DNA of 64,000 nt from Galbibacter sp. BG1 (GTDB lineage Bacteria > Bacteroidota > Bacteroidia > Flavobacteriales > Flavobacteriaceae), in contig NZ_CP058364.1 of NCBI RefSeq assembly GCF_013391805.1, positions 2,237,501-2,301,500 of the forward strand, given 5' to 3'. This document shows, in pieces, positions 8,572 through 17,747 of the stretch (position 1 is its first letter; every line of letters begins with the position of its first letter). Under the pieces are notes generated by a model. It did not search any database. It was not told where the DNA came from and saw nothing but the letters and a program-made list of their open reading frames with translations. The translations under genes were made by a program, and so were the position numbers.

Positions 8572-11112
8572 TTAAAAAGGATAATTAATACCAATATTGT
8601 ATACTGCGTTGCCAAAATTATAATCGGTGAACCACCTGTTCCCTTTTTCGTAAGACGGATCGTAGGTTTTAAAACCAATATCGAATCGCAGTACAAAGAA
8701 ATTAAAATCGTACCGTAATCCAAATCCAGTTCCCAATGCCAATTCTTTCAGAGAGCTCAAGTCCTCAAAAACGGCTTCTTCCTCTTCCACATCATCCAGG
8801 AAATTCCAGATGTTACCAGCATCTGCAAACAAAGCGCCTTTAAAATCGCCTATTAGGTTAAATCTGTATTCTAGATTGAAGGCTATTTTTAAGTTTGCTT
8901 CGTTAAAATCGTTTACATCATCGGTTCTACCCGGACCCAAAGAGTAAGGTTGCCACGCCCTGTTATCGTTAGATCCTCCCGCAAAATAACTACGTATAAA
9001 AGGAATGTCGTCTGCATTTCCGTAAGGGATAGCAACCCCGAGAAAGCTTCTAAATGCGAGTACATCTTTTTTAGAAAGACGCCAATATTTAATATAATCC
9101 AATTCGGTTTTTACGTATTGCGAATATTGTACACCAAAAATGAGATTGTCGCCATCTTCGTTTTGCTCAAAATCCACCAAAGGTGCCAAAGCAGAAAGCA
9201 AATTTCCTGCAAGTTCTATTTTTCCTCTAAACTGAAAAAAATTGTTGTCATTAAAATTTCTTCTGTTGTTTTTAAAATATGTATAGTTCGTGGCAAATAT
9301 TAAATTGTTGGAGGTTAGTCGCTCTTCACGGTTTTCCAAGCGGGAGACTTCATTAAAATCATCGGTGGAAGTGGAGATATTACCATCCAACACATCGTTG
9401 GTGAAGCCGGTAGTTCCTTCTGGGATTATTAAATTTCCATTGTCGTCATAATAATCTGGGTTGGCTTCTGGTTGGTAAGTGTTCGCAATATCGTTGAGAT
9501 CTTCATAGCTATTATCATACACATTGTAATAGCGGTCGATATTTAAGTTCTTTACGTACTGTATATTTAAAAGCTCGAAGATATTTTTACGTTTGGTGGT
9601 AGGGCTCCAAGAATAACGTAAAACACCGTTAAACGTTTGCTTGTCTAAACCAATATTTTTTTGAAAAATGGTACCCACAGAAAACCGTGTCTGTGGCGCC
9701 ATATATTTTGGTATAAATCCATTGGTGTTAAAAGGCAATAGAATCCTTGGAAAATTTAAACCGATGTCGCCACCAAATTCAGCCAAATTAAAAAAGCTGC
9801 TGCTCGTATTTTTAAAATCTGCAGAAGAGCCAATACTTCCCCTTAAAGCCAGATCCAGCGTTTCTGCCCCCCGGAAAATATTTCTACTCACCACCGAGGT
9901 GCTAAAGGCAATACCAATATCCTGAATATTTGAGTGCAATACATCAGAACTGAAGCCAAGTGAGAAACGCGGTCGAGGTGCCAAGTATACATTTGTATTC
10001 AACTGGTTGTCTGTGCTGTCTGCATATTGGTAGGTAATGTTGGGGTATTTAAAAATCTTAAGGTTGGTAATTTGTTTAGCTGTAAGTGCCCTTTCAGATT
10101 CTTTGTAAACATCACCTGGCAAAATAGCTATTACATCTGTTAAGGCATTCGGGCGGTATTTTAATTTGTCTTTGTAATATATTTTATAGCCATCGTATTC
10201 AATAAACTGTAGGGAGTCGGGATTTTGATTGAAGGAGTAATCAGCGTAAATATTAACATCTTTTATCCTGTGAACCTTGTATTCCTGTATGGGCAGGGAA
10301 TCTTCATCTTCTTCGGAAATGCTTTCTATGGAAACCGTCACGGGCATTTTAAAATCTTCTCCCGATGTGGTGTCTCTTACAATATCGAAACTGATGGCAT
10401 TGGGTTGGAATTTATAAATTCCCGAATTGATAAATAGACTGTTTAAACGATCTTTTTCAGCTTGAAAATTATCGAGATCGAATTGTTGGTTCTCCTTAAT
10501 TATAGAAAAAGGCTTGTATTTTCTATAAATAGAGTCGATGTCTCTTGAAGAAATAACCGAATTTATAGAGTCTATGTAGTAAGCATTACCACGTTTTACG
10601 CGGTAAACCATTTCTGCTTTCTTTTCATCTTGATCGGTGGTGTCAATCTCGAAGGATACACTATTGTTAAAATAGCCTTTGGTATCGTAATACTGTTTTA
10701 TACGATCTGCTGAAGCTTTGGACTTTACGGGATCTATAATGGTAGGGGCTTCCCCAGTGTTCATCAACCAATTATTGAAATTTATTTTATAGTCGGCAAC
10801 TTGAACCAATTGCTTTTTGGAAATCATCCTTTCAAAAAAATTAATATCCTTTAAAGAAGAATCCAATTTTGCTACAAAAAAAGAATCGGGTTTGGGCCTG
10901 GCGAGGTTGTAGAGCGCCAAACGACCAATATTATTGGGTCTTTGGGTGATAAGCCCTTGAATTTTATCATCTTTAATTTTCGCACTGTCTACAAAAATAA
11001 CGTTCTTGGTAAGAAGTAATTCCCCTTCTTTTACCCTTTTTGTGGCATTGCAGGAGCATATAAATAGTATTACAAAAAATAATACTGTTATTTTTACAAA
11101 AAAATGTCTCAA
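8572..11112 (-). CDS. tamL: BamA/TamA-family outer membrane lipoprotein TamL
   Basis: 846-residue Omp85-superfamily protein. The N-terminus is a lipoprotein signal peptide ending FICSC (Cys21), which separates the Bacteroidota TamL type from BamA. POTRA-like repeats follow in roughly residues 25-360 (for example YYDTKGYFNNSVSFEI), then the surface-antigen beta-barrel with a C-terminus ending NAVYNIGINYPF. TamL works with TamB in outer-membrane assembly or lipid transport. No ATG is in frame at the right place: the start is TTG at 11110-11112, with an in-frame stop shortly upstream. It is divergent from a SpoU-type methylase gene with 43 bases between. Confidence 0.93.
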   Translation of the reverse strand: MRHFFVKITVLFFVILFICSCNATKRVKEGELLLTKNVIFVDSAKIKDDKIQGLITQRPNNIGRLALYNLARPKPDSFFVAKLDSSLKDINFFERMISKKQLVQVADYKINFNNWLMNTGEAPTIIDPVKSKASADRIKQYYDTKGYFNNSVSFEIDTTDQDEKKAEMVYRVKRGNAYYIDSINSVISSRDIDSIYRKYKPFSIIKENQQFDLDNFQAEKDRLNSLFINSGIYKFQPNAISFDIVRDTTSGEDFKMPVTVSIESISEEDEDSLPIQEYKVHRIKDVNIYADYSFNQNPDSLQFIEYDGYKIYYKDKLKYRPNALTDVIAILPGDVYKESERALTAKQITNLKIFKYPNITYQYADSTDNQLNTNVYLAPRPRFSLGFSSDVLHSNIQDIGIAFSTSVVSRNIFRGAETLDLALRGSIGSSADFKNTSSSFFNLAEFGGDIGLNFPRILLPFNTNGFIPKYMAPQTRFSVGTIFQKNIGLDKQTFNGVLRYSWSPTTKRKNIFELLNIQYVKNLNIDRYYNVYDNSYEDLNDIANTYQPEANPDYYDDNGNLIIPEGTTGFTNDVLDGNISTSTDDFNEVSRLENREERLTSNNLIFATNYTYFKNNRRNFNDNNFFQFRGKIELAGNLLSALAPLVDFEQNEDGDNLIFGVQYSQYVKTELDYIKYWRLSKKDVLAFRSFLGVAIPYGNADDIPFIRSYFAGGSNDNRAWQPYSLGPGRTDDVNDFNEANLKIAFNLEYRFNLIGDFKGALFADAGNIWNFLDDVEEEEAVFEDLSSLKELALGTGFGLRYDFNFFVLRFDIGFKTYDPSYEKGNRWFTDYNFGNAVYNIGINYPF

Positions 11113-11137
11113 GGGGGTGCTAAATTAATTTTAACGT

Positions 11138-11167
11138 CAAAAATACATTATTTGAATGGTTAGCAAA
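11138..11167 (-). promoter_or_regulatory. Promoter for tamL
   Basis: On the minus strand, TTTG (11164-11167) and TATTTTTG (11138-11145) are separated by 18 bases, close to the Bacteroidota -33/-7 pattern. The -33 part would overlap the start of the divergent methylase gene. Confidence 0.45.
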
Positions 11168-11881
11168 AGCGAAATAAAACTTATAACGAGCTTGCATCAA
11201 AAAAAGTACCGAATGAAGCATGGTCTTTTTATGGCTGAAGGGGTTAAAGTGGTGGAAGAGTTACTTAGATCGGACTTTAAGCTTTACAAAATATACGCTA
11301 CAGAAGAAAATTTAATGGAAGTTGATAGTAGTAAAGTAACCACGGTCTCCGAAGGTATCCTGAAAAAAATGAGCAGTTTAAAAACACCCAGTACTGTTTT
11401 AGCCGTTTTTTATATAAAACCGCCTAAGAAGGTTGCCGAAAGCAAATTGGTATTGGCTTTAGATGACATTAGGGATCCCGGAAATTTAGGAACTATTATC
11501 CGGCTTTGCGATTGGTTTGGAATTAATTCTTTAGTGTGCAGCAATAACACGGTAGATTGCTACAATCCTAAAGTAGTGCAGGCCACCATGGGTTCGTTAA
11601 CTAGGGTTAATATAGTTTATACCGATCTAAAAGCTTTTTTGGTAGATTCTACCTTACCAAAATATGCAGCTACTAAGGATGGAAGCGATGTTTACAGTAG
11701 TACGTTGCCCAAAGAGGCTATATTGGTGATGGGTAATGAGGCCAATGGCTTGTCGGAAGAAATTCTTTCCGTTATAAAAAATACTGTAAGTATACCGCGC
11801 TTTGGAGCCATTCAAGCCACGGAAAGTTTAAATGTTGCCACGGCAACAGCCATTCTTTTGAGCGAGTTTAAACGTAGGTAA
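11156..11881 (+). CDS. TrmH/SpoU-family RNA 2'-O-methyltransferase
   Basis: SAM-dependent ribose methylation of rRNA or tRNA by a SPOUT knot fold. The 241 residues show an N-terminal substrate-binding region (about 1-95) and the three SpoU motifs: LDDIRDPGNLGTIIRLC (about 103-119), VMGNEANGLSEEIL, and IPRFGAIQATESLNVATATAILL at the C-terminus. The exact nucleotide modified cannot be told; the RlmB/TrmH group is likely. It is divergent from tamL and convergent with porT. Confidence 0.93.
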   Translation: MVSKSEIKLITSLHQKKYRMKHGLFMAEGVKVVEELLRSDFKLYKIYATEENLMEVDSSKVTTVSEGILKKMSSLKTPSTVLAVFYIKPPKKVAESKLVLALDDIRDPGNLGTIIRLCDWFGINSLVCSNNTVDCYNPKVVQATMGSLTRVNIVYTDLKAFLVDSTLPKYAATKDGSDVYSSTLPKEAILVMGNEANGLSEEILSVIKNTVSIPRFGAIQATESLNVATATAILLSEFKRR

Positions 11882-11910
11882 TCCAAAAAGATGTGCTAGC
11901 TGGAATACGG

Positions 11911-12621
11911 TTATTCAAAAGTAAAATTAATAAAGACTGCCCGGGAATACATTCCGTCAATATTCGAAGTCCACGGACTGTTCGGGTTGTTGTCTTGCAC
12001 TAATTCATCCGATAAGGCAAAAACGCCTCTAATGGAAGGTGAAAATTTAAAATAGTACAAGTAGAAATCTATTCCGAAGCCAACTTCATAATAATAGGTG
12101 TTTTTCTTCATTCTAAAAGTTCCCGTGCTATTATCTTCGGCATTGTCTTGATTACTGCTTAAATTTAATGATGTTGAAACACCCCCAACAACATAAGGTT
12201 TAAAATTCCCCAGGCGTTTGGTGCTTGCTTTGAGCAAAAGCGGAACGTGTATGTAGGTGGATTTTACTTCCCTTAAATAATCGCGCTCATCTGAAAATCC
12301 TGGAAAACCTAAATCACGTTGGGTGTAGTAAAGGCCCGGTTCCAGACGAATGTCGAAATAATCGTTGATACGAAGCTCCCCGATGAGCCCCACATTAAAT
12401 CCTAAATTTTTAGCTGTTAAAACATCTGTTTTATTTTGGGAAGGGTCGTATTCATTATAATCAAACTTAAAACCGTATTGATTGAATCCCAAGAAATATC
12501 CCCAATTTAGACGTTTTTTATCTTCGTTTTCCAAGTTTAAAATAGGATCCTCTTTAAACTGAGAAAAAAGCGTCTGGGAGCAAGACAGCAAAAACATTGC
12601 TAAAAAGAATATTTTTTTCAT
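11911..12621 (-). CDS. porT: PorT-family outer membrane protein (type IX secretion)
   Basis: 236-residue outer-membrane beta-barrel protein. I place the start at the ATG at 12621, giving a standard signal peptide KKIFFLAMFLLSCSQTLFSQ; the longer open frame upstream overlaps ubiE and has no secretion signal. The mature part has the PorT pattern: GYFLGFNQYGFKF, a central LRLEPGLYYTQR-like strand (FDIRLEPGLYYTQRDLGF) and a C-terminus ending RAVFINFTFE. PorT is needed for type IX secretion and gliding-related export in Bacteroidota. It follows ubiE by 28 bases, a pairing that is typical of this phylum. Confidence 0.9.
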   Translation of the reverse strand: MKKIFFLAMFLLSCSQTLFSQFKEDPILNLENEDKKRLNWGYFLGFNQYGFKFDYNEYDPSQNKTDVLTAKNLGFNVGLIGELRINDYFDIRLEPGLYYTQRDLGFPGFSDERDYLREVKSTYIHVPLLLKASTKRLGNFKPYVVGGVSTSLNLSSNQDNAEDNSTGTFRMKKNTYYYEVGFGIDFYLYYFKFSPSIRGVFALSDELVQDNNPNSPWTSNIDGMYSRAVFINFTFE

Positions 12622-12649
12622 TTTACAGGTTAAGTTAGTCAAGGTTATT

Positions 12650-13381
12650 TTATTTATATGCTTCATAGATGGTAGCCACTCCAAAAGTTTGTGGCCTATC
12701 CTGTACATTAGTAAACCCAATTTTACGCAAAATATTGTTGAAATCTTCACCAAAAGGAAAAACTGAAGCAGATTTCGATAAATAAGCATAAGCGGAACGG
12801 TCTTTGGAAAATAATTTTCCAATAAGCGGCATAATTGCTCTGGTGTAAATATTGTAACCTTGTTTATAAGGAGGCTTGGTAGGTACAGAAGTTTCCAAAA
12901 CCACAAAAACCCCATCTTTTTTTAGCACTCTTAAAATTTCTGAAAGTCCTTTTTCGAGGTTTTCGAAATTACGAACACCAAAAGCTACGGTAATGGCATC
13001 AAAAGAATTGTCTTCAAAAGGGAGGGCTTCACTATCGCCAATGACCATTTCGATTTTATCGTTAAGTTTTTTTTGAGAAATCTTTTCTTTACCCACTTCA
13101 AGCATTCCCGGGGAAATGTCGAGTCCTATAATTTTTTCGGCAGTTGTTTTCAAGGCCATGTTAATAGCCAGGTCCCCAGTTCCGGTAGCAATATCCAAAA
13201 CGTTTTTTGGTTTGGTATTGTTTACCATGGCCACCACTTTTTCCCTCCACTTAACATCTATGCCAAAAGAAATTACCCTGTTGAGACCATCGTATTTCCC
13301 AGAAATGGTGTCAAACATTTGGGTTACCTGTTCTTTTTTCCCTAATTCTGAGTTTTCATAAGGGGTTATTTTCTTCTCCAT
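12650..13381 (-). CDS. ubiE: Demethylmenaquinone methyltransferase
   Basis: SAM-dependent C-methylation of demethylmenaquinone, the last step of menaquinone synthesis; in this phylum menaquinone is the quinone, so the menaquinone reaction is the relevant one. 243 residues from the ATG at 13381. The family hallmark motif VLDIATGTGDLA (about residue 60) binds SAM, and KVAFGVRNF-like sequence (VAFGVRNFENLEKGLSEILRV) and the DVKWREKVV segment are typical of UbiE/MenG. It is followed by porT in the same transcript. Confidence 0.96.
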   Translation of the reverse strand: MEKKITPYENSELGKKEQVTQMFDTISGKYDGLNRVISFGIDVKWREKVVAMVNNTKPKNVLDIATGTGDLAINMALKTTAEKIIGLDISPGMLEVGKEKISQKKLNDKIEMVIGDSEALPFEDNSFDAITVAFGVRNFENLEKGLSEILRVLKKDGVFVVLETSVPTKPPYKQGYNIYTRAIMPLIGKLFSKDRSAYAYLSKSASVFPFGEDFNNILRKIGFTNVQDRPQTFGVATIYEAYK

Positions 13382-13476
13382 CTGCAAAATTTTGGTAAAT
13401 ATACTACTTAGATTTTATCTAGTCGAGTCAAATTTTATAAAGGCTTGATAATCTTCATATGTAATTATATTTACTC

Positions 13477-13484
13477 TATATTTG
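13477..13484 (+). promoter_or_regulatory. -7 promoter element for trkAH
   Basis: TATATTTG, matching TAnnTTTG, 26 bases before the trkA ATG. Confidence 0.5.
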
Positions 13485-13509
13485 TATCTTAAAAGTCTAC
13501 AAATAGTCA

Positions 13510-14859
13510 ATGAAAATAATTATTGCAGGAGCTGGAGAAGTAGGTTTTCATTTAGCAAAACTCTTGTCTTACGAATCACAAGATATAACGCTAATTGATA
13601 ATGATAGGGATAGCTTAAACCATGCAGACACACATTTAGATATAAAAGTTTTAAAAGGGGATGCTACCTCGGTTTCAGTTTTAAAGGAAGCCCGTGTAGA
13701 TACCTCCGATTTGGTTATTGGGGTCACGGCTTCAGAAACCACTAACCTTACTTTGTGTTTGCTGGCAAAACAATTGGGCTGCAAGCGTACCATTGCCCGT
13801 ATTTCAAATACGGAATTCATTCACAACAAAGAGGAAATTCAATTTGATAAACTGGGGATAGATGAGCTAATTTCACCTGAAAAGTTGGCTTCGGAAGAGA
13901 TTCAGTTACTTTTGGATCAATCTGCTTTTAACGATAGCTACGAGTTTGAAGATGGTGCACTTATTATGGTGGGGACCTCTTTGCAACGAACCGCCCCTTT
14001 TATCGGTAAATCGGTACAGGAAGCGGCAAATATTTTTCCTGAATTACATTTTGTACCCATTGCCATACAGCGTTTTGGAACGCAGTATACATTGATTCCC
14101 CGTGGAGATACCGTTTTTAAGGAAGGCGACCAAGCCTATTTTGTAACCTTAAAAGAGGGGGTGGACGAATTGTATAAACTCACCGGAAAGACCAGGGAAG
14201 AGATTAAAAATGTGATGATTCTGGGGGGTAGTAAGATTGGATATAAAACGGCACGCGATCTTTGCAGTAGCAAATTTCGGGTGAAACTTATAGAAAAGGA
14301 TAAAAGTAAGGCCTTCGATTTAGCTGATGAGTTACCAAATGCCTTGATTATAAATGGAGATGGTAGAAATGTAGATCTTCTCGAAGAGGAAGATATTAAT
14401 GAGATGGATGCATTTATTGCGGTTACAGGAAATTCTGAAACTAACATCATGTCCTGTCTAATGGCAAAATCCAAGAATATTAAAAAAACCATTGCCTTGG
14501 TTGAGAATATGGATTACTTTCAACTTTCTCAATCTATTGGAATAGACACTCTTATTAACAAAAAGCTTTTAGCTGCAAACAATATCTTTAGGCATATAAG
14601 AAAAGGGGAAGTGGTGGCGCTTACTAAGCTTAACAATCTCAATGCCGAAATGTTGGAGTTTATTGTAAAGCCAACGTCTGCCGTTACCGGAAAAATTATC
14701 AAGGATCTCGATTTTCCAAGGTCTGCAATAATCGGCGGGGTTATTAGAAATGGAGAAGGAGTAATTGCTTTAGGGGATTTCGAGATTAAAGCGGGGGATA
14801 GAGTGGTTGTATGTTGCTTGCCAAGATCTATTTCACGGGTAGAAAAGCTGTTTCTATGA
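13510..14859 (+). CDS. trkA: Trk potassium uptake regulator TrkA
   Basis: Cytoplasmic NAD(H)-binding gating subunit of the Trk potassium channel. The 449 residues hold two RCK units: each begins with a Rossmann domain (IIAGAGEVGFHLAKLL at the start; MILGGSKIGYKTARDL near 236) and is followed by a TrkA-C domain (about 140-225 and 370-449). Length and double arrangement fit Proteobacterial and Bacteroidota TrkA. The stop codon overlaps the trkH ATG (ATGA), so the two are translationally coupled. Confidence 0.96.
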   Translation: MKIIIAGAGEVGFHLAKLLSYESQDITLIDNDRDSLNHADTHLDIKVLKGDATSVSVLKEARVDTSDLVIGVTASETTNLTLCLLAKQLGCKRTIARISNTEFIHNKEEIQFDKLGIDELISPEKLASEEIQLLLDQSAFNDSYEFEDGALIMVGTSLQRTAPFIGKSVQEAANIFPELHFVPIAIQRFGTQYTLIPRGDTVFKEGDQAYFVTLKEGVDELYKLTGKTREEIKNVMILGGSKIGYKTARDLCSSKFRVKLIEKDKSKAFDLADELPNALIINGDGRNVDLLEEEDINEMDAFIAVTGNSETNIMSCLMAKSKNIKKTIALVENMDYFQLSQSIGIDTLINKKLLAANNIFRHIRKGEVVALTKLNNLNAEMLEFIVKPTSAVTGKIIKDLDFPRSAIIGGVIRNGEGVIALGDFEIKAGDRVVVCCLPRSISRVEKLFL

Positions 14860-16358
14860 TTTTATCCAAAAGGCTGAACACAAAAATCATTTTTCATTTT
14901 ATGGGACTGCTGTTGCTCTGCAATGGTGGATTTATGATTTTGTCTGCTGTAATTAGTGGTTTGTACCGGGACGGAGCTACCATGGAAATTAGTTTTGCCG
15001 GAATGACGACCGTTCTGCTGGGTATACTTTTAATGTATACCACCAAAAACCATAAAAAGGAAATTAAAAAACGCGAAGGGTATATGATTGTAACCTTCGG
15101 ATGGGTTTTTATGACCCTTTCTGGGATGTTACCTTATTTATTTACCGGAGCAATCCCATCTGTTACCAATGCTTTTTTTGAAACGATGAGTGGTTATACC
15201 ACAACCGGTGCCTCAATTTTAAATGACATAGAAGTGCTTCCCAAAGGAATTTTATTTTGGCGGAGTACCACACACTGGATAGGAGGAATGGGGATAATTG
15301 TATTAGCAATTGCCATCTTGCCTTTGCTGGGAATAGGGGGGATGCAGCTATTTGCTGCGGAAGCACCTGGGCCCAGTGCAGATAAACTTCACCCTAGGAT
15401 TACGGATACTGCTAAACGGCTGTGGTTTATTTATGTGGGTTACACGGTAGCAGAAATACTTTTGCTTAAAATTGCTGGAATGGATTTATTCGATGCCATG
15501 AACCATGCCATGGCTACCCTTTCTACAGGAGGGTTCTCCACAAAAAACGCGAGTCTTGCCTATTGGAACGACAATCCTTTTATACAATACATTGTAATTT
15601 TCTTTATGTTCGTAGCAGGGGCAAATTTTGTGCTGAGCTACTTTGCATTCAAAGGGAAAGTTCAAAAAATTATTAATGATTACGAGTTTAGATTTTATGG
15701 CCTCTTGGTTGTTTGCGTTACTATAGTGGCGGCATTGGTGATTTATTTTAAGGCCAATGTTCCCATCAGCGAATACCACCCGATGGTATTGGGGGAGTGG
15801 GAAAGTGCTTTTAGGCACGCCCTGTTTCAAGTGGTTTCCGTAATTACTACTACTGGATTTGTGACTGCCGATTTTACCAGCTGGACACCTTTTCTTACCA
15901 TCGTTTTTTTCGGGTTAATGTTTGTGGGAGGCTCTGCCGGATCTACGGCCGGCGGTGTAAAAGTGGTTAGGCATTTGCTAATGATCAAGAATGGGATTTT
16001 AGAATTTAAACGAACTTTGCACCCAAGCGCTATTATCCCTGTGCGGTATAACGGTAAAACTGTTCCCGAAAATATTATTTACAACATTCTAGGGTTTTTT
16101 ATTATCTATATGTTGTTATTTATTACGGGAGCGGTAGTTTTAGGCTTTTTAGGTTTAGATTTTGAGTCGGCTATCGGGGGTTCGGCATCTTCGCTGGGAA
16201 ATATTGGTCCGGCGCTAGGATCCCTTCATCCACTCACAAATTTCGATTCGTTACCGATTCTTGGTAAATGGTGGTGTTCTTTTTTAATGCTTTTAGGAAG
16301 ATTGGAGCTTTTTACTGTTTTAATACTGTTTTCGCCTTTCTTTTGGAAGCGCACTTAA
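14856..16358 (+). CDS. trkH: Trk potassium uptake channel TrkH
   Basis: Pore-forming inner-membrane subunit of the Trk potassium system, paired with TrkA. I start at the ATG at 14856, which overlaps the trkA stop by four bases and gives 500 residues; longer upstream readings lie inside trkA. Four repeated membrane-pore-membrane units are seen, with filter-type segments such as SGYTTTGAS, ATLSTGGFST, ITTTGFVTADF and SASSLGNIGP. It is followed by a bidirectional terminator shared with the aminotransferase gene. Confidence 0.96.
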   Translation: MILSKRLNTKIIFHFMGLLLLCNGGFMILSAVISGLYRDGATMEISFAGMTTVLLGILLMYTTKNHKKEIKKREGYMIVTFGWVFMTLSGMLPYLFTGAIPSVTNAFFETMSGYTTTGASILNDIEVLPKGILFWRSTTHWIGGMGIIVLAIAILPLLGIGGMQLFAAEAPGPSADKLHPRITDTAKRLWFIYVGYTVAEILLLKIAGMDLFDAMNHAMATLSTGGFSTKNASLAYWNDNPFIQYIVIFFMFVAGANFVLSYFAFKGKVQKIINDYEFRFYGLLVVCVTIVAALVIYFKANVPISEYHPMVLGEWESAFRHALFQVVSVITTTGFVTADFTSWTPFLTIVFFGLMFVGGSAGSTAGGVKVVRHLLMIKNGILEFKRTLHPSAIIPVRYNGKTVPENIIYNILGFFIIYMLLFITGAVVLGFLGLDFESAIGGSASSLGNIGPALGSLHPLTNFDSLPILGKWWCSFLMLLGRLELFTVLILFSPFFWKRT

Positions 16359-16484
16359 TAGCAATTGGATACGGAAAATTATAAAAAGGGGATTTTTCCC
16401 CTTACACAACCCAAAGAGATTTTTCATCTTTGAAGTAATCAATGTCGTTCTAGATATTGGTTAATTTGAGGGAAATTAAGTTAA

Positions 16485-16516
16485 AAAAAATGCGAAGTGA
16501 AAACTTCGCATTTTTT
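16485..16516. terminator. Bidirectional terminator between trkH and aminotransferase gene
   Basis: Stem AATGCGAAGT (16489-16498) with ACTTCGCATT (16503-16512), flanked by an A run on the left and a T run on the right. Confidence 0.85.
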
Positions 16517-16544
16517 GATTTTATTGGTAGATTTTTCCCTTGTC

Positions 16545-17732
16545 TTAAGAAAGAACTTCTTTTATTCTTTTAATAGCTTCTTTTAATTCAGCTTCCGAAG
16601 CCGCATAAGATATTCTTATACAGTTAGGGTTTCCAAAAGCTTCGCCTGTTACGGTTGCTACATTTGCTTCCTCCAACAGCAACAATGAAAAGTCTGAAGC
16701 ATTTTCAATTTTCTTTCCTTTAATAGTCTTTCCGAAGAAACTGGAAATATTTGGAAAAACGTAAAAAGCTCCTTCTGGAACGTTCAACTGAAAGCCATCA
16801 ATCTCACCGAGCAATCCAAGAACAAGGTCTCTTCTCTCATGAAATTTATCAATCATAAATTTAATTTTTTCCACAGGGGCTTCCAGAGCCGTTATGGTAG
16901 CCCTTTGCGCAATACAATTAGCACCGCTGGTAATTTGACCTTGCATCTTATTGCAGGCTCTAGCAATCCATTCTGGAGCACCTATGTATCCAATTCTCCA
17001 ACCTGTCATGGCAAATGCTTTAGAAACACCATTTACGGTTACTGTTCTATCGTACATCCCTTCAATTGTAGCAATACTGGTATGGCCTTCCCCAAAATTG
17101 ATATGCTCGTAAATTTCGTCGGATACAATAATAATATTAGGGTGTTTTCTAAGAACAGCAGCCAACGACTCCAATTCTTCTTTGCTATAAACAGATCCAC
17201 TTGGGTTGCAAGGAGAGCTGTACCAAATCATCTTTGTTTTTGGGGTGATAGCCGCTTCCAATTGTTCGGCTGTCATTTTAAAATCATTTTCAATAGAAGT
17301 TTGTACTTCTACCGGAACACCTTCTGCAATTTTTACAATATCAGAGTAACTTACCCAATACGGAGCAGGTAAAATAACTTCGTCTCCAGGGTTTATTACC
17401 GCTAGGGCAACATTAGCCAAAGACTGTTTTGCGCCTGTAGATACAACAATTTGGTTGGGAGTATAAGTTAAACCGTTATCTCTTTTAAATTTATTGATAA
17501 CTGCTTGCTTTAAATCGGCATAACCATCTACGGGAGAGTAGCTGTTGTAATTTTGGTCGATAGCCTCTTTTGCGGCATCTTTAATGAAATCTGGTGTGTT
17601 AAAATCGGGTTCTCCTAAACTTAAGCCTATAATATCTTTCCCTTCGGCTCTTAATTCTCTTGCTTTAGCTGCCATGGCAAGCGTTGCAGAAGTTGCCATG
17701 TTTAAAACTCTTTCCGATAATTGTTGTGTCAT
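16545..17732 (-). CDS. Pyridoxal-phosphate aspartate-type aminotransferase
   Basis: Class I/II aminotransferase, likely aspartate transaminase of the Ib subgroup found in many bacteria, moving amino groups between aspartate and 2-oxoglutarate. The 395 residues show LSLGEPDFNTP at the N-terminus, PYWVSY, the CNPSG motif, SDEIYEH and the PLP lysine Lys238 in NGVSKAFAMTGWRIGY; the C-terminal CIRISYA carries the substrate carboxylate-binding Arg. It lies 15 bases downstream of the desaturase gene on the same strand. Other small amino acids could be substrates. Confidence 0.93.
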   Translation of the reverse strand: MTQQLSERVLNMATSATLAMAAKARELRAEGKDIIGLSLGEPDFNTPDFIKDAAKEAIDQNYNSYSPVDGYADLKQAVINKFKRDNGLTYTPNQIVVSTGAKQSLANVALAVINPGDEVILPAPYWVSYSDIVKIAEGVPVEVQTSIENDFKMTAEQLEAAITPKTKMIWYSSPCNPSGSVYSKEELESLAAVLRKHPNIIIVSDEIYEHINFGEGHTSIATIEGMYDRTVTVNGVSKAFAMTGWRIGYIGAPEWIARACNKMQGQITSGANCIAQRATITALEAPVEKIKFMIDKFHERRDLVLGLLGEIDGFQLNVPEGAFYVFPNISSFFGKTIKGKKIENASDFSLLLLEEANVATVTGEAFGNPNCIRISYAASEAELKEAIKRIKEVLS

Positions 17733-17747
17733 AAATTGAAAATGTGT

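Noticed and set aside
12622-12915. Longer N-terminus for the PorT protein
   Set aside because: It overlaps ubiE and hides the signal peptide; the ATG at 12621 gives a normal secretion signal.
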